From: Costus lasius
Taxonomy: Eukaryota > Streptophyta > Magnoliopsida > Zingiberales > Costaceae
Length of the DNA: 64,000 bases
Reading direction: 5' to 3'
Assembly: GCA_027563935.2 (NCBI GenBank)
Contig: CM050454.1
Coordinates: 7,158,001 to 7,222,000, forward strand
Part shown: piece by piece, positions 47,213-58,149 of the stretch
Position numbering within the stretch: position 1 is the stretch's first letter
Layout: each line of letters opens with the position of its first letter
The notes under the pieces: model-generated
The model's database searches: none
Seen by the model: the letters and a program-made list of their open reading frames with translations, nothing else
What the model was told of the DNA's origin: nothing
Position numbers and translations under genes: made by a program

Positions 47213-48945
47213 TAAGTGATTCACCTTGGCTCTTTTAGCTTAAATTAGATTTGATTGTATCTAAGAGTAGATTTGCTATGATATTATTTGAAAAAGAACA
47301 AACAATTTAAAATAATTAACCCAAAACTATAATATTTAGGGCATAATTTCTCACATCAAATTAAGGAATTCCTTTCAAAATATGGCCTTCAATCCAGGAT
47401 TTTTTTTTTGTGTGCAATATTCATTCTTCTATTGGGCCTATTGCAAGTGTTCGTGGACCAGCCCACGGATCCAACAGCCTGCGAGAATTTAAGGATATCC
47501 AACAGCCGATTAAATTTGTACGATGTCTTCGGCGATAGAACTTTGTACAATTGTGATTGGGTTACGGCCCAAACCATTTACGAAAGAATCGTACGTTTAT
47601 CATGTCTCGCACGTGCCACGCCATCGCCTGACTTTCCATCACACTACGCAATGCAAGCCACGACGTCGCCGGACTTTCCATCACACGGTGTCAGACGCCA
47701 CTCGTCCACGTCAGCCCGGCGAACTTATGACTGTGTGCCAGATTTAAATTTTTTGCTTTCAATTTTGACTTCCTCCGTTGCAAGTTGACTCAAGACTCCA
47801 ATCGTTTCGAATGCCACGCGTGTTAGCGTCGAATTCAGCCGCGCACCTACGTACGAACGCCGCCCGCGTTCGCTCGTCGGCTGCGCTCATCACCGGAGAG
47901 GATGAGGTGTGCAGAAAGGGAGGACACTCGCGCCTCGCCCTCAGCCTTGTCGCTGGAAGTCTCGCCGGATCCCCGAAGTCTCTGCTGCCGGAGGTGAAGA
48001 AGGAGAAAGCCGCTGGAAACCTGAAACAGGGGAACTCGCCGGAAAAACTAGGGGAAGCTCGTCGGAGGGGAAAATCACTCTTATTACTCGTACAAGTTAC
48101 AAAACTCCTCTCTCACGTCGAAGACGCACACTGCGCCGAAGCCGTCCGCAAGAACCGGTCTTCGCCGTCGACATCGCTCGCGTGAACGACGGTGCCGCGG
48201 CTGCGATTTCGCCCGGTGCTCTGATTTGGGCGTTGACCCAAATTTTGACTCGAGCTTGGGCTTCGTCGTTCGTTTCCACGGCGTGGGCTTGGACCACTGC
48301 CCAGTCCAGCTCCATCTGGCCCAGTCCGTCTGGATTTTGATGTTACACACGGACCCCTTGTTGATGCCGGTTGCAGTGGTTGCTGAATCGCTCGACGCTC
48401 TCCACTAGACGAAACCCGTCGACGCAGTTGTTCGCTCACATCTGCATCAAACTCTCTCCATGCAATGCCTGGATCCACTTTGCGCCTGCGCCCTCCTCGT
48501 GTTCGTCCAGATCCGCTGTGATGCTACGCCCGCATCCAAACCATTTGCTTGGCTAACCCTTTGACATGCACCGATGTTGGCCAACTCACGTGCCCTACAC
48601 GTGACATGCACCTATATCTGCTGTGACCCTCAGTTCGTTGCTCGGTGTTTGCGGGAGAGCGGCGGAAGGAAGGGGGATCATGGGTTTGATTCTGCTCTTC
48701 ATTCGGATTTCTTGTTTTTTCTTCGATCTCCTTCCTTGAGTGTTCGCTTAATGGCTGCATCTAGTTTCCCTTTGGATTCTTGTTCCCGAACTATTATTTT
48801 CTTGTTCGAATTGAGTCTTCTTACGTTTCTGACTGATTCAGCCCCTTTATCGCTTGTTCCGGGCTATCTGACTGATCGATTTGTTCTATTTGAGCGCGTG
48901 GTTATTAATTTATGCAAAATATGTATCAATTTGTTGCGTATATAG
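47213..48945. other. GC-rich unassigned segment and putative 5' region of the ACR pseudogene
   Basis: 47540-48560 is C/G-rich with several overlapping open frames (the longest plus frame, 47778-48185, 135 codons). None shows a domain I recognise, and codon use differs between frames. It may be transposon sequence. 48640-48945 is pyrimidine-rich and could be the leader and first intron of the ACR-type pseudogene. Confidence 0.35.
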
Positions 48946-50341
48946 AGATTTGAGTTACTCGTGGGACAGTGATAACGACTATGAGAAATTCATCCGGAGA
49001 ATGAACCCGCCACGCCGCCACGGTACTCATCTTGTTTCCAATCTTCTGCGCGGTTTTTGAATGGAACAGACATCTGTATCTTGTTTCTATTTCGATTTGA
49101 GAGTTCTCTGGGGCTCTTTGTTCCCGTGCTAGGGTTGTCATGGATAACAACTCTTGCCCAAATGCAACGATTATTAGGGTTTTTTTTTTCATTTCATTAA
49201 GCGATCGGGTCTTTGAATGCTCATTAATGTCATTAATCCTTGGTTCGGTTGCTTCTTGTAATTTTCATAGGTTAATAGCGCAAATAAAAATGGTATATTT
49301 TTGGAAGAGTTCAGGTCCTTATGGACCTTAATCTCATTATCACCAAAGCCTATATATCCTCGGTTGGAGGTTGGTTTCTGGATGGTATGTCTTGGACTTG
49401 ACAATTCTTCTTGGTTCCTGACTCTCTCTCTCTCTCTCTCTTCCTTTATGATTGGAATTTGGCTTTTGGAATTTTACAGTTTTTAATGTGACGGATCGAG
49501 ATGGAAAATAAGCAAGAGAAGCTGGATGATATAATAGATTACATTCGCTGTGTTTAATATTCATACCATTTCCATACTCTTATTTCATTTATGTACTGAG
49601 CATCTGAACTATACACCATTGTATACAGTCCATTGGCAAAGGTTCTTTTGTGGTGAGCGCTGAGGTGTGGACACACAATACTAGAGCTGCGGCAGTGATA
49701 CAGGTAACTGATGAGGAGACAGGTCTAGCTATTACAGACTCCCAAATGCTTTCTAAAATTAAACAGCTTCTTTACAATGTGCTCTAAGGGAATAGCATGA
49801 ACAAGGGAGCCGTGACAGATGTTTCTAAGGGAATCACCCACACAGAGAGAAGGCTCCATCAGATGATGTTTGATGATAGATAGGGATTATGAGAGGTCAC
49901 ATAAGGATAGTGGGAATGAGCATCACCGACCAAAGGTGACAGTTGTTAATTGGTTTGATAAGGATTATTCTGTGGTCACAGTGAGATGCAGGGATAGACC
50001 AAAGCTTGTTTATGAAACGGTATGCCCTTTGACAGATATGCAGTATGTGAAAATGTGGATGCAGAGAGCCCGGAAGCTTATCAGGTACTTTTGCTAAGCT
50101 TTTGTCTTGTGTTTAGTATATGAAAAGTTATGCTCCCTATTACATGGGGATTAATCTTGATTTTTATCTGGACATCGTCCTGAAGGAATATTGCATTAGG
50201 CAAATTGATGGTTCCCCAGTAAATTCAGAAGCTGAGAGACAGCGAATTATTCAGTGCCTTGGAGCAGTATTAGAGAGGAGAGTATATGAGGCAATCGTTA
50301 ACAATAAGTTTCTAGTGCAGACTTGTGGTGATTATAGAATA
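48946..50341 (+). pseudogene. ACT-domain-repeat (ACR4-type) protein pseudogene
   Basis: Exon remnants with splice-like edges at 48946-49022 (SYSWDSDNDYEKFIRRMNPP), 49133-49180 (VVMDNNSCPNATIIR), 49271-49384 (NSANKNGIFLE then, shifted, LNLIITKAYISS), 49480-49553 (VFNVTDRDG, shifted, LDDIIDYIRC) and 49629-50090 (SAEVWTHNTRAAAVIQVTDE, GITHTERRLHQMM, TVVNWFDKDYSVVTVR, RPKLVYETVCPLTDMQYV). A tail at about 50185-50310 reads GSPVNSEAERQRIIQCL. Order and motifs are those of plant ACR proteins (four ACT domains, roughly 450 aa, amino-acid-sensing by inference). The start codon is lost. Frameshifts occur near 49303 and 49511, stops include TAA near 49785 and TAG near 49880, and about 40-50 residues are deleted before SAEVW. 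It keeps introns, so it is a decayed gene copy and not a retrocopy. Confidence 0.85.
49419..49440. repeat. (CT)n microsatellite
   Basis: About 10 CT units inside an intron of the ACR pseudogene. Confidence 0.9.
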
Positions 50342-50344
50342 TAG

Positions 50345-51838
50345 ATAAAGTTAGAGGTTTGAGTAAAGACAAGAGCTAGTCCATGTAAACTATGTTGGTG
50401 TATATTTAAAGACTAATTATTAGATGATAATTTTATTATACAATTTATTATCTCTCTCTCTATATATATATGATTGGTTGACATCTTCGTTATGTAAATT
50501 ATTATAAAAATATCCCTATAATATTATTATTTTTTTTCTAAATGTTCTTAGTTAAGTATGATGTGTATTGGAACAATAATGATGCATGAAGAGTAACATG
50601 TATAACAATTGACTATAATATGTTATAGATATTAAGTCAACACATTGGTACATTTTCAAGTATAAAGATTGTTATATAAATGTTATATACATTGTCATTG
50701 TATATGTGATCAATAGATTTGAGGTGACTTTGGATTCATGTGACTAGTTGATCATAAAAAGTTGTAATGGTTTTGAGGAGAGGAGTGTGGGTGTGCTCGA
50801 CTGGAAGTGAGGGCAGATGAATAAAGTGTACTAATATGTACAGCTGGAGGAGGAAGCGGAAGCAGCGGTAGGGGCGACAATGGAGGTTGGAGGAGGTGGC
50901 TGAAGGCAACGGGGGTGATGGTGGAGGCCAGAGGTAGAAGCGGAAGTGGTAGACAGGGCTAGAGGAGGATAGGCGGAAGTGGAGGCAGCTACAGGAGGCG
51001 AGGGAGGAGGTGGTTGGAGGAGGCGATGACAGGGGTTGGAGGAAGCAGAAGTGACGATAGGGGTGACAGTGAAGGCTGGAGGCGGTAGCTGTAGACAGTG
51101 GGAGTGATGGTGGAGGCAGCGGCGGTAGCGGTGGCTTGAATGAGAGGTAGCATAAGGGAAAAGATTTGGTTTCCGCCTGATTTGGGCAGAACCGAAAACT
51201 AGAGAAAAAGAGCCCGTTTTCCTTCATGTTTTCTATCCATCTGTTTATATCTTTTCAAAGAAACAAAGAAAAATAATGCTTTCTTTTCTTTCCTTCCTTG
51301 TTTCTCTCTAAGAAAACAAGGCCCTAGAGATGAAAGAGACTCCATTCAGTGCAGAAGCAAATGCTCCTAATGCTTTTACTAGAGATTTGATTTTATCTCA
51401 CTACAACACTGTGTTCTATTCAAGAGAAATCCAAAGGGAATGAAAAGAAATCCATTTCTTTCTCTTGTTTTGCTTGAGAGAATGGATGGAAGAAAAAGAA
51501 AAAAACAGTTTCCTTTTCCCTCAAAATTTTCTCTCCGAATCGAGCGGAAGCACTATTTTCTTTTGCTCGCCCGATCTCGCTCTCGACTTCACCCTCGAAT
51601 CAACCCCGCCGTCCTTTGCTACCCTCTTGCTGCTTGCCCTAATCTCCCTGCCCACCCTCTCACCTAAGCTCACCATCCTCTGGCTGTTTGCCCTCTTGCC
51701 CTCAATTGTCGCGCCTAGCCTGAAAAGTGAGTGCCAAATGCCACCAACTCGCTTGAATCTATAGAAAAGAAGCGAGCTCTTCACGAACAACTGCTCGCTC
51801 GCTCCGTCTCACCTCCTAGGAACCTTTAGTGAGAGTAG
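50345..51838. other. Intergenic, with two related CT/purine-rich repeat units
   Basis: 50760-51330: a GGAGG-rich minisatellite block ending in TCCGCCTGATTTGGG and a GA/CT-rich arm. 51465-51765: CTTGTTTTGCTTGAGAGAA then a C-rich block. Both resemble a third copy at 62330-62760 (CAAATCAGGCGGA). They look like members of one repeat family with a variable GC-rich core. 51770-51838 would be 5' DNA of the importin-like exon. Confidence 0.45.
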
Positions 51839-51843
51839 CCGAA

Positions 51844-53467
51844 TGACGCAGCAGAATGATAGGAGGGATGCCCTTAGTTCAGTACTCTACGGAGGGGGAG
51901 ACTATGATGCTGAAAACGGGAGAGTCTTGAGACGAGGGAAGGCAAAACGCGTGCGATCGGTGAAAGCCTTGAAAAATCGATGAGAATTGCAAGACGTACT
52001 TGAGCAATACCCAGCGCGAAGAGAACCACAGATCGATTACTAATGGAAACTACTCACCTTCCTCGCGGAGCGAATTTTTCCTTGCAAGCATGCGCGTGCA
52101 TAACCGTCAATATGCTACGAGGGAGGAGAACCACTTGCCCAAGATGCCAACGCAAAGAGTGAAATGCAAAGGACCCGAAGCCTGCAGGGGTTCTTCGGGT
52201 GTTTTGATTGAAAGCAGAAAACAGTACAAGAGAGTCGAGGGAGCCCTAGGCGAGCTCCTTGGAGTTTGCTGGACCTAAACCTTTGCGTGGGGGAAGGTAT
52301 CTACTGCAACAAAGCTGAGAAACACAAACCCTTCGACCCTCTTTTATAGAATAAGAGGGGGAGGGGTCACATGAGACGCACATGAGGGAGTTGGAAAAGC
52401 CAACCACCACCCCCCCCACCCCCCCCCCCCCCCAACTACCTAAAAGAGGGTCAAGATGCCCTCTAACAACCACTAACAGACTGAAAAGCAACTAACAAAC
52501 TCAGCAGTAGGGAATCGAGTAGCTGGGCGCATGTCTCAACAGGCTGGGCCGTTGTCCGGGCTAGAGTCCGGGCGCTAGACCATTTCGGGAACATGCTACC
52601 ATGAAGCAGCAGAACTTACTGATTGTGGGTAGGTTCTGGACGTTGTTGGAGGTCTCTTGGGCCGAGTTGAGGACTCGGTTGTTATAGCGATCCGTCGATG
52701 GTTCTCGGGGAAGGGGCGCCATGGGAGCCGGTTGAATGGAGTCCATCAAAGTTGAAGAGGGGCTCACGATGCCCACATAACGGTCAGGGGGCTGCGAGGA
52801 CCGTTGTGAGCATCGAACCTCATGCAAAACTAGACCCATCTTCGCTGTCGAGACATTCACGACCTGGCCGTGCTTGTGTTCACGGGCGTGAACGGATGGC
52901 GCCGGGTCGGACACGGCAGGAGGAACGAGGGTGACGGGCGCGACGTTTTGCAGCGGACTGATCACGGCCTGGCCGTGCTTCCAGTCACGACCGTGATGGG
53001 GTGACCCGAAATCCACTGTGTAGTCCACGGCCTGGCCATGCTTAGCATCACGGGCGTGATCATTGGGGCCGAAATCCACAGTGTAGTTCACGGCCTGGCC
53101 GTGCTTAGCATCACAGGCGTGATCGCTGGGGCCGAATATCGCCGAGCTCGTCACGGTGGGTGTCAAACAGTGATAGGGGCTGTGTTGGCGTTCGTGTCTC
53201 TGTTCGACCGTGTCACAGCCTGGCCGTGCCGGGGTCAATTGGATCCTGCGAAGCTGGACACGGGCGTGAAGGAGGCCGTTTCTGTGTCGTCACCTCGGAG
53301 CGACCTTGTCACTGCCGTGTCTATCATCATGGCCTGGCCGTGTTCAGGGCGGCAGATGTCTTCTTGACCCAAAATCTCTAGTGAAGTTTCGTCAGACCCT
53401 AGGGAGTCGTCCCAAGTGTCTTCCACCAGTGTTAGATCCATACTCAAAGGTGCTTTTGACTCCGTCA
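51844..53467 (-). repeat. 3' LTR of the Gypsy element (1624 bp)
   Basis: Matches the other LTR along its whole length but has only two of the roughly 63-bp palindromic units (about 53025-53150) and a longer C-rich tract (52407-52433). Confidence 0.92.
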
Positions 53468-53479
53468 ATTCCCCCGGGG

Positions 53480-56400
53480 TGGGGAGAATTCTCCTCCGGA
53501 GAACAAGGTGGAACTAGGGAATGGGAGGGGGCGCCATGGGGAAGGGGCGCATGGTAGGGCAGGAGGTCGGCGACGTTGAAGATGGGGCTGAGGAGGGAGT
53601 CCTCCGGTAGGGTGAGGACGTAGGTGTTTTCACCAACCCACCGTAGGATCGTGTAGGGACCGGCGCAGCGTGCATGCAACTTCCAATTGGTCTGCGTCCT
53701 CAACCGCTCAGGGTGGAGACGCACTAGAACAAGCTCACCAACCTTGAAGTGATGTGGCCTACGATGCTCATTGGCCCCGACGGCATACCGGGTATTGCTC
53801 AAGTAAATCCGGTGACGAATTTCATCATGTAAGCCCGAGAGATGAGATGCAAATGCATGGGCGGACTCATGGATCGAAGGTGGAGGGGGAACGTTATGCA
53901 TGTCAACTGGCTTTCTTGGCTGGTGCCCGAGGATGACCTAAAAAGGACTCAACCATATAGAGCGGTTGAATATGCTGTTATACGCGAATTCCGCAATGGG
54001 AAGGTGATCAGCCCAATGGCGTGGGATATCGCCAACTAACAACCGCAGGAGATTGCCTAAACTATGGTTCACCACCTCCGTTTGACCATCCGTTTGCATA
54101 TGGTATGTGGACGAGAATTTGAGAGTGGTCCCAAGGAGGGCCCACAAAGACTTTCAAAAATGATCGACGAACCGGGAGTCACAGTCAGACACGATGGTGA
54201 GGAGGAGGCCATGGAGGCGCGCTATGTCCTGTACGAAGAGGCGCGCGATGTGCGACGCATCGGCCATTTTAGAGCAAGGCACGAAGTGTGCCATCTTGGA
54301 GAAGCGGTCCACGACCACGAAGACGAAGTTGTGGCGCAAGGCCATGCGAGGGAGGCCAAGAACGAAGTCCATGCTAATGTCGAGCCATGGACTCTTGGGC
54401 ACAGGTAGCGGGGTGTACAAGCTAGAGTTGGCGGGACGGGGCTTGGCACGTTGGCATGTGCCACAATGGCGGACGACCTTATCTACATCCTTACGAAGAG
54501 TGGGCCAGAAGAAGCGGTCTTCGGCCAAGTTAAGGGTTTTGTCACGAGCATGGTGCCCGGTGGCACCACCGGCGTGAAGCTGGATCAGGAGGTGCTCACG
54601 GAGGGAGGAGCGGGGAACACACAACCGGTTACTGTACACGAGGTAGCCATCGTGGAGGCGATAGGGTAAGTCCAAGGGGTCAGCGGTAAGTAGCCGGGTG
54701 AGCACAGGCCCAAAGTCAGGGCAGTCCGCATACTCGTCGTGGATATGGGCCAAGGTGGGGACAGACGTGGACAGGACGCAAAGGAGAGAATGGACACGGC
54801 TGAGGGCGTCGGCCACCATATTATCCTTACCGGCCTTGTGGGTGATGACAAAGGTATATTGCTGAAAAAACTCAACCCACTTCGCATGGCGAGGGGCGAG
54901 CTTCTTCTGAGCATTGAGGAAGGAAAGGGCCTGGTGGTCACTAAAGAGAACGAGCTCTTTGTGTAGGAGGTAGTGACGCCATTGTCGGAGGGACTGGACG
55001 ATGGCGTAGAACTCCTTGTCGTAGGTAGAGTACCGTTGCCGCACCTCGTTCGGCTTCTCGCTGAAGAAGGCGACCGGGTGACCCTCTTGACTAAGGGTGC
55101 CACCAATGCCGGTGCCGGAGGCATCGCATGCCACCACGAAAACTTTCGAAAAGTCAAGGAGGCGAAGGACTGGGGCCGTGGTCATGAGGTCTTTGAGGGC
55201 GAGGTAGGCACGGGCAGCCGTGGGGGTCGAAGAAAAGGCCTCATGTTTGGTGCAGACCGTCATAGGGGAAGCGATGGTGCTGAACCCCTTGATGAAATAG
55301 CGATAGAAGGCCGCGAGGCCGAGGAAACTGCGGACCTTGGTGACAGATTCGGGTTCCGGCCATTGGCGAATGGCCTCAACCTTGGAAGGGTCGACCATAA
55401 GGCGCTGATCGGACACGATAAAACCTAGAAACTAAATTTGAGGCTCGACGAAGGAGCACTTCTTGGCGTTAAGGAACAAACGCTCATTGCGCAAGATGTC
55501 AAATGTCAAACGTAAGTGCTCGAGATGGTCAGCACGTGTGCGGCTATAAATCAGGATGTCGTCGAAGTAGACGACCAGAAACTTCCCCATGTAGGGGCAG
55601 AGAACCTGACTCATAAGACGCATGAAGGTGGATGGCGCGTTGGTAAGCCCGAAGGGCATGACCAGCCACTTGTAAAGGCTGTCCTTCGTCTTAAAGTCCG
55701 TCTTCTACTTGTCGCCCTCACGGATGCGGACTTGGTGATAGCCGCTCCGGAGGTCTAGCTTGCTGAACCAACATGCGCCGGAGATGAGGTCAAGCATGTC
55801 ATCCAGGCGTGGAATGGGGAAACGGTACTTGACAGTGATGCGGTTGATTGCACGACAATCAATGCACATTTGCCACGAACCATCCTTCTTAGGCGTAAGG
55901 AGGGCAGGAACGGCGCAGGGGCTGAGGTTCTCGCGAATGAAACCCTTGGCAAGAAGGTTATCAACTTGCCGCTTGAGCTCCGTGTGCTCGGTGGGGTTGA
56001 GACGGTGATGGGGCAGGTTCGGCAAGGATGCTCCGAGGACGAGGTCGTTGACATGTTGGATGTCGCGATCCGGGGGAAGGCCAATAGGGAGATCGACCGG
56101 GGAGATGTCGGCGAACTCGTCCAAGAGGGAAGCAACCTCTGCCGGCAAAGGGGCCGGCGGGAGAGGTGGGTTATGGGGAACTTCACGCACCATGAGAGCA
56201 TAGAGCACCTCAGTCTCGCGGGCCTCATGGATAAGGGAGCTGGGTCGGACCAAGGCGACTGCCTTAGGCGCGGACTGTGTCGGCGGCGAGGGTGTGACAA
56301 TACCCTTGGACGTGGATGCCCGCAACTCCTTAGGCGAAGCCGGGATCAAATAGATTTTACGTCCCCCCTGCTCGAAGACATAAGTGTTGGAGCGACCGCA

Positions 56401-56784
56401 GTGGACAACATCGCGGTCATAGAGCCAGGGGCTGCCAAGAAGGACATGGGCGACGTCCATGGAAGTGACGTCGCACCATACCTTATCCATGTAATCGCCA
56501 AAGTAAATGGGAACCTGACACCAATATGTGATGGGGAGGCTAGACGCATCGACCCACGCGATCGAGCAGGGTCTCGGGTGTGGCTTGAGAGTGAGGCCGA
56601 AGTGGGTGACCGCTGTCCTGGACACGACGTTGAGGCTGCTACCCCCGTCGATGACTGTCTTGCACGAGTGTCCATTACACTTAATGTACGTGTAAAAGGT
56701 ACTCGTGCGTTTCCAGTCCTCGGACAGAAGAGGGGTGTGGACGAGTGTGCAACGCACAATAGCCACAGTGGGGCGCGGGCTCAA
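53480..56784 (-). pseudogene. Gypsy pol pseudogene (protease, RT, RNase H, integrase)
   Basis: Protease with active-site-like VIDGGSS (Asp codon at about 56649). RT with [46 protein letters not shown] and the catalytic YFDDILIYS (about 55569-55543). RNase H with VVACDASGTGIGG and YSTYDKEFYAIV. Integrase with a His/Cys zinc region (GHHARDKT, HCGTCQRAKP), DISMDFVLGLP, IVSDCDSRF and TDGQTEVVNHSLGN, then a GPY-like end AGPYTILRWVGENTYVL. Stops: 55705, 55432, 54154 and 53938. The motif order RT-RNase H-integrase is Ty3/Gypsy. Confidence 0.92.
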
Positions 56785-56889
56785 CTCTTTATCGGAGTAG
56801 CACTGTGGACCAACCTCTAGGGCCGGAGGGGGCCCCGGAGGCGCGTGGGGCTACAGGCCAGGGTCACGCGGCACAGCCGCGATGTGAAG

Positions 56890-58031
56890 GGATCGCTATG
56901 GGCGATCGCGGTTGAAGTGGCTGGTTTGGCCGCAGTGACGACAAGGGCCGGGCAGACCGGCCGAGACGGGCGCCTTGCCCTTCTCATCCCAGGTCAAGCG
57001 AGGCGGAGGCACGTCATGGGGGGTGTCTCGTGGGGGACGATGGGGGCTTGCGTGGGTTGGACGAGGGGGCGCCTCCACACGAGGAGGCAGGGCTGGCGCC
57101 GGAGGCGCATAGGCAACACGACACGGGGGACCCGACTCCACACGAGGGCGTGCTGAGCGCAAGTCCTGCTTGATCTTGCGAGCGTGGTGAAGGACCAAGA
57201 TGACCGAGTTAAGTCCATGAGAAGGTAACATGCGACGAATCTCGTCGCGGAGGCCGCGCTTAAAGCGGGACAATGTGAAGGCGGGATCTTCCTTGAGGTT
57301 GCACCGAATGCCGAGCTCATCGAAGCGAGTGTGGTACTCGTCGGCTGAATCGGAGGCCTAGGTTATGGCGCAGCAGGAATCAAGGAGTTGCTATCTATAG
57401 GTGGGGGGCACATACTTCTCCTTAAGCCTATTACACATCTCCTCCCATCGAGTGATGGGGGGAAGACGCTGGTCAACAAGTTGGCACACTACGTTGGTCC
57501 AATATAACCGCGCGGGGCCGGTTAATAAGAGATGAACATAGCTAACCTTAAGATGATTGGCCATGGCACTCCACTCGGAGTAGTTATCTACAGCAGCTGC
57601 CCAATCAAGGAATGTGCGGGGGTCAAGACTACCGTTGAAGATAGGTGGGTGAATGTGCATGAGCCGATGGACCTCGTCGTCCTCACGGCTTCGCGCGGCC
57701 GGGCGTCGTGGGGGAGGTGTGTCCTCAGCCCACACGGACTCGTCACCAAAAGGGTCGAAGCGGGGAGACTCGTGGCGCGCATGCGCAGCGGGGCTAACGG
57801 TGGGTTAACACTAAGAGAGGGCTGACCCTCTGCGGGTTTAGTGCGGAGTTCCACAACTTGGTCCGTCAAGAGTTGGACCGATGCCATAAGGCGCTGAAAC
57901 ATGACCTCCATCGCGTCTAAGCGCGTAGACAGCGATTCGACTGACTCTACCCTATGCAGAGTACTTTCTTCAGTCGTAGCGGGCACTTGGGTAGGTGGGT
58001 TTTGATAGGAGGTTCCTGATCTAGTGGTCAT
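56890..58031 (-). pseudogene. Gypsy gag pseudogene
   Basis: Minus-strand translation from about 58031 (MTTRSGTSYQNPPTQ) gives a coiled-coil-like N-terminus (LSTRLDAMEVMFQRLMASV). After a frameshift near 57790 follows the capsid pattern HPPIFNGSLDPRTFLDWAAAV, ARLYWTNVV and RWEEMCNRLKEKYVPPTYR, then SADEYHTRFDEL and a CCHC zinc knuckle CRHCGQTSHFNRDRP near 56900-56940 (last Cys replaced). Stops TAG at 57391-57393 and 57358-57360 interrupt it. Confidence 0.86.
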
Positions 58032-58149
58032 GATGTAGGAAAATGCAAGTATGAATGCAGAAAACAAAATCGGAGAACCGAATGATATGCGGCGAGGAGA
58101 CCGGCGGAGCTAGACGAGAGTTAGCTCCAACTTGCTCTAATACCAAAAT

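Noticed and set aside
47778..48185. 135-codon frame in the GC-rich segment
   Set aside because: No recognisable domain, overlapping frames of equal quality, and no supporting splice or promoter signals; left unassigned.
50736..51227. 163-codon Pro/Ser-rich minus frame
   Set aside because: Translation of a GGAGG-type minisatellite.
52940..53150. Regular palindromic repeats with spacers, superficially CRISPR-like
   Set aside because: They lie in LTRs of a plant retrotransposon, and the spacers are themselves repeated.
55870..56820. 316-codon plus-strand frame across the Gypsy pol
   Set aside because: Opposite strand of the protease-RT region. No domain, while the minus strand has all pol motifs.
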